Shown here piece by piece: positions 1 through 8,020 of a stretch of 52,238 nucleotides of DNA; the first letter of the stretch is position 1, and every line of letters starts with the position of its first letter. A model generated the notes under the pieces. The model did no database searches and had not been told where the DNA came from. It was given only the letters and a program-made list of their open reading frames with translations. Both the position numbers and the translations under genes were made by a program. This stretch comes from Streptomyces humidus (GTDB lineage Bacteria; Actinomycetota; Actinomycetes; Streptomycetales; Streptomycetaceae), in assembly GCF_014649655.1 (NCBI RefSeq), contig NZ_BMTL01000050.1, positions 1-52,238 on the forward strand, in the 5' to 3' direction.

Positions 1-55
1 CCGAGGCGACACTCGGGCTAGCGGCCTGCCCGCCCTCAGCCACCGAAAGCGAAAC

Positions 56-80
56 GGTCCGCCGACTCCGTCGGTGGACC
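56..80. terminator. Hairpin, possible weak terminator
   Basis: Positions 56-66 and 70-80 form an 11-bp stem (one G-T pair) with a 3-nt loop. Read on the minus strand, the stem is followed by a short T-rich stretch. It may close a minus-strand transcript coming from the decayed region, but no intact gene is attached to it. Confidence 0.4.
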
Positions 81-160
81 GTCAAGAAAGATCGAGGCTA
101 GCGCCACAGTCACTGGCGCAATGGTCGGCCGGCCGGTCACACCGGCCTCATCGGTCAATC

Positions 161-203
161 CCGCCCCGCTGGATGTCATCCAGCGGGGCGGATTGCTTTT
201 TCT
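161..203 (+). terminator. Strong rho-independent terminator-like hairpin
   Basis: Positions 161-174 pair perfectly with 178-191 (14 bp, 3-nt loop), and the stem is followed by ATTGC and a run of five T at 197-201. This is the most classical intrinsic terminator in the window. The plus-strand gene it would serve is not inside the window. It lies directly beside the methyltransferase relic. Confidence 0.7.
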
Positions 204-287
204 CCAGCGGGTGACGTCGAGCGCGGGGTGGGCGGCGGCGATCTCCCGGCCGAGGGCCAGCGCGGGCTGCTGCTGGTCCAACAGGGT
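198..287 (-). pseudogene. Relic of an Rsm22-type methyltransferase
   Basis: Read on the minus strand, about 30 codons match residues 113-142 of the intact methyltransferase at 1689-2678. The block PALALGREIAAAHP here corresponds to PALALGREVAAAHP there, preceded by TLLD versus TVLD. The DNA also aligns over about 65 bases (roughly 220-287 against 2275-2340). The SAM-binding glycine loop before it and the Cys-rich part after it are missing, and the reading frame soon runs into the terminator at 161-203. I infer a decayed duplicate or a remnant of a rearrangement, not a functional gene. Confidence 0.6.
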
Positions 288-319
288 GGCAGACATCGAT
301 CCCGGCACAGGCACGTTGA

Positions 320-974
320 GGAATGTTCAGATCCACGACACTCCGTATGAAGTCTTCTTCGAAGATGAGCATCTCCTTGTTGGTGAAATCCAGGCCCACG
401 AGATCAGCCCCGACCTCGGGGAAACCTGGTCACCCGTCAGGCGGCGATGAGATGAACGAAGTATCCGCGAGTGAAATGCTCGCCGCATTCCAGTCCGACT
501 CCGAGGCCGGCATTCAGGCCGAGAACGCACCGCTTTCCGGGGCGCGTTTCGAGATCTGGCTCAAGCCCCTTCCGGCGTCGATGCTTCGGGGCACCCTTCA
601 CAGGAGGGTGAGGACTCTCAGGGCATTCCGTGGCCCCGACAGTCGGCTTTGCGCGCCGCTGCAGGCTTACGGCAGGCGCGGGCCTCACCGCCTTCGCGAT
701 CGGAGACGCGCTACCGCGACCGTCGGCTGGGCCGATTCTGTAGAACGCCCACGGCACGTGCCGCCGGGGCAGCGTTTGAAATCTGGCCAGAAAATATGTC
801 CGATCCCATGCCGCCTCCGTCAATTCGCCTCGTAACACCACAAGATCAATGATCGGGGTGGTCACGGGTGGGATCGCGTGCAGGGTCAAACACGAACAGG
901 CTCAGGGCACTGACCCACCATCGCCGACCCTGTGTCCCCTCAGCAAGGCCGTTCAGGGCTGAGCGGGGCGGCTT
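320..974. other. Gene-poor stretch, probably degenerate
   Basis: Several short open frames overlap here on both strands and none has the codon bias or a start signal that I would trust. The minus-strand frame at about 325-430 reads like real protein (it contains GLDFTNKEMLIFEEDF and IRSVVDLN) but has a stop just upstream and no supported start. A plus-strand ATG at 451 opens a frame that begins MNEVSASEMLAAF and then becomes Arg-rich and implausible. Both look like leftovers of genes; I cannot name them. Confidence 0.4.
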
Positions 975-1160
975 CTACCGGAGGGACGTGGTGAAGGCGG
1001 CCCAGGTGGTGGGGGTCACGTGGAAGACGGGGCCGTCTTCGGGGGCGTTCTTGGAGTCACGGATGTGGATGGCGGTGGGGCAGGTGGCGACCTCGACGCA
1101 TTCGCCGCCCTCGCTGCCGCTGTAGGTCGACTTGAACCACTGAAGGGCTTCGGCGCTCAT
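975..1160 (-). CDS. DUF397 domain protein
   Basis: A 61-residue protein that is a whole DUF397 domain: it starts MSAEALQWFKSTYSG, has the conserved SGSEGGECVEVA segment, then IHIRDSKN, and ends in a WAAFTTSLR-type tail. DUF397 proteins in Streptomyces normally sit next to an XRE-family (BldB/WhiJ-like) regulator and take part in developmental signalling. Here no such partner gene is visible. A GGGAGA ribosome site lies 5 nt before the ATG at 1160. The same reading frame stays open upstream to 1442 and contains a predicted membrane helix and a second good start (TTG at 1361 behind AAGGAGG), so a longer membrane-bound form of about 128 residues is possible. Confidence 0.8.
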   Translation of the reverse strand: MSAEALQWFKSTYSGSEGGECVEVATCPTAIHIRDSKNAPEDGPVFHVTPTTWAAFTTSLR

Positions 1161-1688
1161 TGCTCTCCCAGTAGTCGGTCCAGCAGGCCTTTCGACTCCT
1201 GCGGGGTCCCTGGCGTGCCGTCCCCGCCAGCGATGCGTCAGCCAGATGCCCAGGCCGATCAGCGGCAGCACGACGGCGGCCGGGATGAGCACGCCCGCCC
1301 CTCCGACGAGCAGGAAGCCGATCAGCGCGTCACCGACCGACGGGTCGTCCTCGCCGCCCAACTGTTCCTCCTTGCGCCCGCGTTCCTGATGAAGGCATCT
1401 CGGGGGACGCGTGCGTGCCAGGGCTCGGTTCCGATGTGGCATGGTCCACCGTGGCCTGGAAGCACTCCTTCGTCATGAGGGTGTGGACGTGGGTGTCAGC
1501 CTCGGTGTGCGCAGGGCTTGCTGAGGTACCGCGACTCCCTCCGTCGGTGTCCGGCGAAGATTTTCCGGGCTGATGTCTGAGATATCCGCCGGTGTCCAGG
1601 AAACAGCCGTGGTCTGCTTCGGGTTCGCATAAGGGAAAGCGGGCTGGTCGGCAACACGGCGTCGCATCAGCCGCGGCCGACAACGCGC
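1161..1688. other. Region upstream of the DUF397 gene; possible extension then no gene
   Basis: From 1161 to about 1361 the minus strand is open in the DUF397 frame and encodes a hydrophobic stretch (about 1236-1328) followed by basic residues. This may be an N-terminal extension of the DUF397 protein. From 1362 to 1688 I see no convincing gene: the overlapping frames are Arg/Pro-rich or lack start signals. Confidence 0.4.
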
Positions 1689-2678
1689 TCACGGGCGGAC
1701 CGGCGGCCAGGCGTCGCCCCAGTCGGCGTCGCGGGCCGCCCGGTACAGCTCGCCGTGCCGCTTCGTCACCGTCGTACGGCTGAGCCGCTCCTCGGTCTCG
1801 CACAGGTCGAGGAGCACCTGGCCCTTGCGGATCTGCGGCCGCCGGACGACGCGGGTGGGGGCCGGTGAGACGGGGAAGCGGGCGGCCGCCACATAGCTGA
1901 ACTTCTCGTCCTCGTAGGGCAGCGAGCCGCCCTTGACCTGCCGGTGCAGGGAGGAACGGCTGACCCGCGCCGAGAAGTGGCACCAGTCCGACCCGGGCTC
2001 GATCGGGCAGGCCGCGCTGTGCGGACAGGGCGCGGCGACGCGGAAGCCGGCCGCGATCAGCCGGTCGCGGGCCTCGATCACCCGGGCGTAGCCGTCGGGG
2101 GTGCCGGGCTCCACGATCACCACGGCCTGCGCGGCCGACGCGGCCGCGTCCACGAGCGCGGCCCGGTCCGGCGCGGCCAGCTCGTTGAGGACGTACGAGA
2201 CGGTGACGAGGTCGGTGCTCTCCAGCACCAGGGACGCGTTGACGCGGGCGCGCTGCCAGCGGACGTCCCGGAGCGGCGGGTGCGCGGCGGCGACCTCGCG
2301 GCCCAGGGCCAGGGCGGGCTCCGCCCAGTCGAGGACGGTCACCGGGCGGGTCCCCGCCCAGGTCGCGCTCACGGCCCAGGTCGCCGCGCCCGTCCCGCCG
2401 CCGACGTCGACATGGCTGCCGGGCGTCCAGTCCGGGGCCGCGTCCGCGAACGCCTCCAGCGCCGAGCGCACCGCCTCGAAGGTCGCCGGCATGCGGTAGG
2501 CGGCGTAGGCGGCGACGTCCGCGCGGTCGCGCAGGATCGGGGCGTCGGTCGGGGTCGCCCCCCGGTAGCTGGCGATGAGCCGGTCGACGGCCTGCGCGGC
2601 CTGCTTGGGCGGCAGCCCGTCCAGAAGGTCCCCGAGGGCGGCACGGAGAGTCTCGGCGGCGGATGCGGAGAGGTTCAC
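1689..2678 (-). CDS. Rsm22-type small ribosomal subunit methyltransferase-like protein
   Basis: A 329-residue protein with a SAM-methyltransferase fold (DVGGGTG loop at residues 91-97) and the Rsm22 signature: Cys218, Cys224 and Cys233 in CPHSAACPI and DWCHF. In mitochondrial relatives (Rsm22/METTL17) such cysteines bind an iron-sulfur cluster and the protein assists small-subunit ribosome assembly; the bacterial role is less clear. The start is a GTG at 2678 with no ribosome site. A GAAAAT element (2685-2690) ends 6 nt before it, so a leaderless transcript is likely. A fragment of a second copy lies at 198-287. Confidence 0.85.
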   Translation of the reverse strand: MNLSASAAETLRAALGDLLDGLPPKQAAQAVDRLIASYRGATPTDAPILRDRADVAAYAAYRMPATFEAVRSALEAFADAAPDWTPGSHVDVGGGTGAATWAVSATWAGTRPVTVLDWAEPALALGREVAAAHPPLRDVRWQRARVNASLVLESTDLVTVSYVLNELAAPDRAALVDAAASAAQAVVIVEPGTPDGYARVIEARDRLIAAGFRVAAPCPHSAACPIEPGSDWCHFSARVSRSSLHRQVKGGSLPYEDEKFSYVAAARFPVSPAPTRVVRRPQIRKGQVLLDLCETEERLSRTTVTKRHGELYRAARDADWGDAWPPVRP

Positions 2679-2751
2679 GCGCCGATTTTCTCAGGCCGCG
2701 GGCCGCGCCCTCACCACGCACCCGCCCGCCCGGGGCCCGTGCCGGTCGCCC

Positions 2752-3876
2752 TCACCGCACCGCCATCGCCATCCGGGTCCCCGCCAGGGCGCGCGGCGCG
2801 CTGTCCGGCGCCCTGCGCACCGGATGCACCGTGTTCGCCAGCAGCACCACGAAGGTGTCCGTGGCGGGGTCGAGGACCAGCGAGGTCCCGGTGAACCCCG
2901 TGTGTCCGGCCGCGCCCTCACCGGACAGCTCGCCCATGAACCACGGCTGGTCCACCGCGAAGCCCAGCCCCGGAGGCGTCAGCAGCAGTTCCACGAAGTC
3001 GGGGCCGAGGACGCGGGCTGGACCGTACGAACCGCCCGCCAGCAGCGTCCGGCAGAACACCGCCAGGTCGCGGCCGGTGGAGAACAGGCCCGCGTGACCG
3101 GCCACCCCGCCCAGCGCCCACGCGTTCTCGTCGTGCACCACGCCCCGCAGCATCCCCCGGTCCGCCTTCGCCCACGGCCTGCGCTGGTCCTCGGTGGCGG
3201 CCGCGCCGGGGCAGGGCCCGAACGCGGTCGAGGTCATCCCCAGCGGACGGGTGATGCCCTCGTGCACCAGGACATCCAGCGTGCGCCCGGTCAGCCGCTC
3301 CAGGAGCTGTTGCAGCAGCAGCATGTTCAGGTCGGAGTACAGGTACGCGCCGGGCTCGCCCACCGGCGCCTCCGCGCGCAGCAGCGCGAGCCGCTCCCCG
3401 CCGTCCGCGCAGTCGTACAGGGGCAGTTCGGGGCGCAGCCCCGAGGTGTGCGTGAGGAGCTGGCGGACGGTGATGCCGTGTGCGGCGGCCGCGCCGAAGT
3501 CGGGCAGATAGGCGCCGATCCGGGCGTCGATGCCGAGGGTGCCCCGCTCGATCTGCTGGACCGCCGCGACCGAGGTGAACAGTTTGGTGAGGGAGGCCAG
3601 GTCGAAGGGGGTGTCCACGGTCATCGCGACCCGCGCCTCGGGCGGCAGCTCCACGCCCGCGCCGGCCGCCGGATCGTAGGCCGAGTACCGCACCGCCCAG
3701 CCCGCCGCCTCCCGCACGGCGATCACGGGGCCGCGCCCGGCGACCACGACGGCGCCGGCCGCCCAGGGCCGGTCGCCCGCGGTGAGGTCGGCGACGTCAC
3801 GGACCAGCAGCCGCGTCTCCTCGGGGTCGAGCCCGGCCCGCTCCGGAGTGTCGACGCGCAGTCTCGGTGCGCTCAG
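2752..3876 (-). CDS. Serine hydrolase, class C beta-lactamase / PBP-like
   Basis: About 374 residues. The SLTK box (Ser95, Lys98) gives the nucleophile and general base. YSD at residues 180-182 is the usual variant of the Tyr-x-Asn motif, and GHTGFTG near the C-terminus replaces KTG. Relatives include esterases, D-aminopeptidases and carboxypeptidases; the substrate cannot be told. No signal peptide is seen. The gene follows the Bcr/CflA exporter and overlaps it. No ATG or GTG lies near the conserved N-terminus. I placed the start at a CTG (3876) that forms a CTGA overlap with the exporter stop, behind a GGAGGAG run. The next possible start, a GTG in the AVVVAG segment, would remove about 40 residues, so the exact start is uncertain. 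Confidence 0.8.
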   Translation of the reverse strand: MSAPRLRVDTPERAGLDPEETRLLVRDVADLTAGDRPWAAGAVVVAGRGPVIAVREAAGWAVRYSAYDPAAGAGVELPPEARVAMTVDTPFDLASLTKLFTSVAAVQQIERGTLGIDARIGAYLPDFGAAAAHGITVRQLLTHTSGLRPELPLYDCADGGERLALLRAEAPVGEPGAYLYSDLNMLLLQQLLERLTGRTLDVLVHEGITRPLGMTSTAFGPCPGAAATEDQRRPWAKADRGMLRGVVHDENAWALGGVAGHAGLFSTGRDLAVFCRTLLAGGSYGPARVLGPDFVELLLTPPGLGFAVDQPWFMGELSGEGAAGHTGFTGTSLVLDPATDTFVVLLANTVHPVRRAPDSAPRALAGTRMAMAVR

Positions 3877-5189
3877 CTCTCCTCCCCCGCTCTCGAAGGT
3901 CCCGGACCGGGATGATCGCCGTCCTGCGTCCCCGCGTCCGTCCAGGGACGGCACATAACCACGAAGCAGGCCGACGCCACCAGTGCGGCGGCCACCTGGA
4001 CGACGGCCATCGGGACGGCGGTTCCCTCTCCGGCGATCCCGACGAGGGGGGTGGCGATCGCGCCGATCAGGAACGAGGAGGTGCCGAGCAGCGCGGAGGC
4101 GGAGCCGGCCGAGTGCCGGACCCGCATCAGGGCGAGCGTCTGCGCGTTGGGCAGCGTCACGCCCATCGCGGACATCAGCACGAACAGCGCGGCGGCCACC
4201 GGGGCCAGCCCGACCTCGCCGAACACGCCGGCCGTCATCGCCAGCAGCGCGGTCGCGGCCAGCGCCACCGTCGCCAGGCCGACCGCCAGCACCCGGTCCA
4301 GCCGCACCCGGCCCACCAGGATCTTGCCGTTGATCTGGCCGACCACCACCAGCCCGACCGAGTTCGCGCCGAACAGCAGACCGAACGTCTGCGGGGAGGC
4401 GCCGTAGATCTCCTGGACCACGAACGGCGACGCGGAGATGTACGCGAACAGCGCGGCGAAGGCGAAGCCGCCCGTGAGCAGGTAGCCGGCGAAGCGCAGG
4501 TCGGACAGCAGCCGGCGCATCGAGCGCAGGGCCTCGCCGACCCCGCCCGCGTGGCGTCCGCCGGCGGGCAGCGTCTCCGGGAGCCTGGCCCACACCAGAA
4601 CGGCCAGCACCAGCCCGACCACCGTGAGCAGCGCGAACACGCCCCGCCAGTCCGTCGTCCGCAGGATCTGCGCGCCGATCAACGGCGCCACCACCGGGGC
4701 GACCCCGGAGATCAGCATCAGGTTGGAGAAGAAACGGGCCATCGCCACGCCTTCGTACAGATCCCGTACGACGGCCCGTGCGATCACGATCCCGGCCGCG
4801 CCCGCGAGTCCCTGCAGCAGCCGGAACGCGACCAGCACCTCGACGGTCGGCGCCAGAGCGCACAGGGCGGTCGCCACGACGTAGACGGCGAGCCCGGCGA
4901 GCAGCGGGCGCCTGCGCCCCCACCGGTCGCTCATCGGGCCGACCACCAACTGCCCCAGAGCCATGCCGGCCAGACACGCGGTGAGCGTGAGCTGCACCGT
5001 CGCTGCGGGCGCGTGCAGCGTGCGGGTCACCTCCGGCAGCGCCGGGAGGTACAGGTCCATCGACAGCGGGGGAGTGGCGGTCAGCCCGCCCAGGACGAGC
5101 GTGACGAGCAGTCCGGTCGTGCGCCGCTCGCGCGGCGACGCCGCGACGACGGCTTCCGGCGCTTCGGGTACGGCCCCACCCTCCGGCAT
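3873..5189 (-). CDS. Bcr/CflA family multidrug exporter (MFS)
   Basis: A 438-residue, 12-helix major facilitator of the DHA1 type. The loop 2-3 motif reads GPMSDRWGRRR, and the sequence follows the Bcr/CflA pattern (PALPEVTRTL in the first segment, VFALLTVVGLVLAVLVW in the middle). Such proteins expel drugs, for example bicyclomycin or sulfonamides, by proton antiport. The ATG at 5189 has GGAGGGG before it. The last codons overlap the start of the serine hydrolase, so the two are probably co-translated. The gene is divergent from the oxidoreductase at 5277 with an 87-bp gap. Confidence 0.9.
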   Translation of the reverse strand: MPEGGAVPEAPEAVVAASPRERRTTGLLVTLVLGGLTATPPLSMDLYLPALPEVTRTLHAPAATVQLTLTACLAGMALGQLVVGPMSDRWGRRRPLLAGLAVYVVATALCALAPTVEVLVAFRLLQGLAGAAGIVIARAVVRDLYEGVAMARFFSNLMLISGVAPVVAPLIGAQILRTTDWRGVFALLTVVGLVLAVLVWARLPETLPAGGRHAGGVGEALRSMRRLLSDLRFAGYLLTGGFAFAALFAYISASPFVVQEIYGASPQTFGLLFGANSVGLVVVGQINGKILVGRVRLDRVLAVGLATVALAATALLAMTAGVFGEVGLAPVAAALFVLMSAMGVTLPNAQTLALMRVRHSAGSASALLGTSSFLIGAIATPLVGIAGEGTAVPMAVVQVAAALVASACFVVMCRPWTDAGTQDGDHPGPGPSRAGEES

Positions 5190-5276
5190 GTCGCTGCCCC
5201 TCCCTCTCCGACGTCTCGGCCACCTATGCTCTCAGCTCGAACACACTGACGGGACGGCACGAGGGCGGGGCAGGGT

Positions 5277-6293
5277 ATGACGACGGACACGGTGCGGTGG
5301 GGGATCCTGGCTACCGGCGGCATAGCCGGCGCGTTCACGGCGGACCTGATCGACCTGCCCGACGCCGAGGTCGTCGCGGTCGCCTCACGCACCGAGGTCT
5401 CCGCCAAGGCGTTCGCCGAACGGTTCGGCATCCCGCGGGCCTACGGCGAGTGGGCCGCCCTCGCGGCCGACGAGGACATCGATGTCGTCTACGTGGCGAC
5501 CCCGCACGCCGCCCACCGCACCGCCGCGGGCCTGTGCCTGGAGGCCGGGCGCAACGTGCTGTGCGAGAAGGCGTTCACGCTGAACGTGCGCGAGGCCGAG
5601 GAGCTCGTCGCGCTGGCCCGGCGGCACGACCGCTTCCTCATGGAAGCCATGTGGATGTACTGCAACCCGGTCGTCCGCCGCCTCAAGGAGCTCGTCGACG
5701 ACGGCGCGATCGGCGAGGTCCGCACCGTGCAGGCCGACTTCGGCCTCGAAGGGCCCTTCCCGCCCTCGCACCGGCTGCGCGACCCCGCGCAGGGCGGCGG
5801 CGCCCTCCTCGACCTCGGCGTCTACCCGGTCTCCTTCGCCCACCTGCTGCTCGGCGAGCCCTCGGGCATCGCCGCCCAGGCCGTTCTGTCCACCGAGGGC
5901 GTCGACCTGCAGACGGCGCTGGCGCTGTCCTGGGACTCCGGCGCGCTCGCCGCGCTGCACTGCTCCCTCTCCGGCGGCACCGGCACCACCGCCTCCGTCA
6001 CCGGCTCGCGCGGCCGCATCGACATCCCGTCCGGCTTCTTCCACCCCGACCGTCTGGTCCTGCACCGCACCGGCCGCGACCCGGAGGAGTTCGCCGCCGA
6101 CCCGGCGGACGGCCCCCGTACGACGTTCCGGCACGAGGCCCGCGAGGTCATGCGCGCGCTGCGGGCCGGCGAGACCGAGTCCCCGCTGGTGCCCCTCGAG
6201 GGCAGCCTCGCCGTCATGCGGACGCTGGACGCGGCCCGGGAACGGATCGGGGTCCGCTACCCCCAGGAGGCCTCCGGCGACCTGGGTCGCTAG
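5277..6293 (+). CDS. Gfo/Idh/MocA family oxidoreductase
   Basis: A 338-residue NAD(P)-dependent dehydrogenase-like protein. An N-terminal Rossmann fold begins RWGILATGGIAGAF. The family motif appears as CEKAFTLN (the canonical form is EKP), and the C-terminal alpha/beta domain contains GGALLDLGVYPV. Members act on sugars, inositols or dihydrodiols such as trans-1,2-dihydrobenzene-1,2-diol; the substrate cannot be assigned here. The ATG at 5277 follows GGGGCAGGG. The gene stands alone between a divergent exporter and a downstream TetR gene. Confidence 0.9.
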   Translation: MTTDTVRWGILATGGIAGAFTADLIDLPDAEVVAVASRTEVSAKAFAERFGIPRAYGEWAALAADEDIDVVYVATPHAAHRTAAGLCLEAGRNVLCEKAFTLNVREAEELVALARRHDRFLMEAMWMYCNPVVRRLKELVDDGAIGEVRTVQADFGLEGPFPPSHRLRDPAQGGGALLDLGVYPVSFAHLLLGEPSGIAAQAVLSTEGVDLQTALALSWDSGALAALHCSLSGGTGTTASVTGSRGRIDIPSGFFHPDRLVLHRTGRDPEEFAADPADGPRTTFRHEAREVMRALRAGETESPLVPLEGSLAVMRTLDAARERIGVRYPQEASGDLGR

Positions 6294-6348
6294 GACCCGC
6301 GCGCGCTCCCCGGGGCCGCTCGCAGGGACCGCTCGCCGGACCGCTCGC

Positions 6349-6363
6349 GAGACGTGCCGTCTC
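6349..6363. promoter_or_regulatory. Palindromic operator before the TetR gene
   Basis: GAGACG-TGC-CGTCTC is a perfect 6+3+6 inverted repeat. It sits about 10 bp upstream of a TACCGT -10 box (6374-6379) that ends 6 nt before the ATG at 6386. The position fits autorepression by the TetR protein encoded next. Confidence 0.55.
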
Positions 6364-6373
6364 ACAGCCTTGG

Positions 6374-6379
6374 TACCGT
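6374..6379 (+). promoter_or_regulatory. -10 box for a leaderless TetR mRNA
   Basis: TACCGT matches the actinobacterial TANNNT element. It ends 6 nt before the ATG at 6386, and no ribosome site is present, so transcription probably begins at the start codon. Confidence 0.5.
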
Positions 6380-6385
6380 CGGGGC

Positions 6386-7018
6386 ATGGTCACCCAGTCC
6401 GGCAAACCGGCCCCCGACACCAGCCGCCGCAGTGAGCGGTCCCGGCGCGCCATCTACGACGCGGCCCTCGCGCTGGTCGTGGAGGTCGGCTACCCCAGGA
6501 CCACGATCGAGGGCATCGCCGCCCGCGCGGGCGTCGGCAAGCAGACCATCTACCGCTGGTGGGGGTCGAAGGCCGACGTCCTGCTCGAAGCGTTCCTGGA
6601 CCTCGGCGAGCTGGCCGCCCGCGACGCCGGCCGGGCCGGGCACGAGGCCGACGGCATCCCCGACACCGGCGACCTCGCCGCCGACCTCAAGGCCGTCCTG
6701 CGGGCCACCGTCGACCAGTTGAAGGACCCGCGGTTCGACGCCCCCTCCCGGGCGCTGGCCGCCGAGGGCGTGGTCGACGAGCAGATGGGCCGCGAGTTCA
6801 CGGCCCGGCTCCTGGAACCGTCCCTCCAGCTGTACGTCGACCGCCTGCGCTCCGCCCAGCGGGCCGGCCAGGTCCGCGCCGACCTCGACCCGCGCATCGC
6901 CCTGGAGTTCTTCGTCTCCCCGCTCGCCCAGCGCTGGCTGCAGTACACGGGCCCGATCACCTACGAGTACACCGACACCCTCGTCGACTACGCGCTCCAC
7001 GGCCTCGCCCCCAGGTGA
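6386..7018 (+). CDS. TetR family transcriptional regulator
   Basis: A 210-residue repressor-type protein. The N-terminal helix-turn-helix spans roughly residues 15-60, with TTIEGIAARAGVGKQTIYRWW followed by SKADVLLEAF. The C-terminal ligand-binding domain resembles TetR_C_11-type proteins (LAPRWLQYTGP-like segment near the end, here LAQRWLQYTGP). The likely target is its own promoter palindrome at 6349-6363. The neighbouring oxidoreductase or the Bcr/CflA exporter could also be targets, but I see no copy of the palindrome there. The start is an apparently leaderless ATG. Confidence 0.9.
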   Translation: MVTQSGKPAPDTSRRSERSRRAIYDAALALVVEVGYPRTTIEGIAARAGVGKQTIYRWWGSKADVLLEAFLDLGELAARDAGRAGHEADGIPDTGDLAADLKAVLRATVDQLKDPRFDAPSRALAAEGVVDEQMGREFTARLLEPSLQLYVDRLRSAQRAGQVRADLDPRIALEFFVSPLAQRWLQYTGPITYEYTDTLVDYALHGLAPR

Positions 7019-7222
7019 CCCGATGCCCGATGCCCGGTCACCTGATGCCCCGGAGCCCCGGAGCCCCCGCGATCCGCAACTCGCGGCCAGGAGCGATCCG
7101 GGGCACATCGGCCACTCTGGCCCCACCCGTCCCACCTGCCCCGTTTCACGGCTAGGGCCCCCGATGCGCGGGATGATGCGACGATGGGGCATGCTGTCCG
7201 CACCAGCGAGGCGAGGGGACAG

Positions 7223-7960
7223 ATGAGCGCGGAGTTCGACGGCCGGACCGGACTGTGGGGAAGACTCACGGAGTGGCTGCGCGCGAGCGGCCCGACCGAA
7301 GCCGCCGACGGCGGCGACCGTGAGGCCCTGCTGCTGGCCGCCGCCGAAGCCGGACTGCCCCTGGCGCCCGCCGCGTATCCCGCCCCCGGCTACGGCTGCT
7401 CCTGCGACCGGGTCGGCTGTCCGACCCCCGCCCGCCACCCGGTGTCCTTCGCCTGGCAGACGCAGTCCACGACCGACCGCGCCCAGGTCGAGCGCTGGGC
7501 CCGCCACCAGCCCCAGGCCAACTTCATCACCGCCACCGGCACGACGCACGACGTTCTCGACGTGCCCCTGGAAGCCGGCCGCGAAGCCCTGGAGCGGCTG
7601 CTCGAGGACGGCGTCGACATCGGCCCGGTCGCCGAGAGCGACGACGGACGCCTGCTCTTCTTCACCCTCACCCGCGGCACCCCCGAGGACGAGGACGAGT
7701 GGTGGCCGTGCGAGCTGGACTGCCACCCCGAGACCATGGACGAGCACCCCGGCCTGCGCTGGCACTGCCGCGGCTCCTACGTCCTCGTGCCGCCCGCCCG
7801 CCTCCCCGGCGAGGACGGCCGGACCGTGCACTGGCTGCGCGGCCCCGAGCATCCGCTGCCCGACCCGCTGACCCTCCTGGAAACCCTCACCGACGCCTGC
7901 GCCCGCCACACCGGGCAGGACCACGACCACGCGCCGGGAGCCTGGCCGCTGCGCCGGTGA
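7223..7960 (+). CDS. Prim-pol-like protein with degenerate active site
   Basis: A 245-residue protein resembling the N-terminal part of bifunctional DNA primase/polymerases: a Cys/His segment (CSCDRVGCPTPARHPVSFAW), then the WARHQPQANFITATG strand. The metal-binding Asp-x-Asp of active archaeo-eukaryotic primases falls at VLDVPLEAG, where the second Asp is Pro, so catalysis is doubtful. There is no helicase domain. The ATG at 7223 follows GAGGGGAC. It is flanked by chromosomal genes with no phage or plasmid markers. Similar stand-alone proteins are common in Streptomyces, with unknown function. Confidence 0.7.
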   Translation: MSAEFDGRTGLWGRLTEWLRASGPTEAADGGDREALLLAAAEAGLPLAPAAYPAPGYGCSCDRVGCPTPARHPVSFAWQTQSTTDRAQVERWARHQPQANFITATGTTHDVLDVPLEAGREALERLLEDGVDIGPVAESDDGRLLFFTLTRGTPEDEDEWWPCELDCHPETMDEHPGLRWHCRGSYVLVPPARLPGEDGRTVHWLRGPEHPLPDPLTLLETLTDACARHTGQDHDHAPGAWPLRR

Positions 7961-8020
7961 CCGCGTGCCCCCGGGACCCGGGCCGCACCCGTCCGGTCCC
8001 GATCCGCACCCGCGCCGGCC

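Noticed and set aside
7223..7960. Prophage or plasmid replication module
   Set aside because: Only a single prim-pol-like gene with a broken active site; no integrase, helicase or structural genes nearby.
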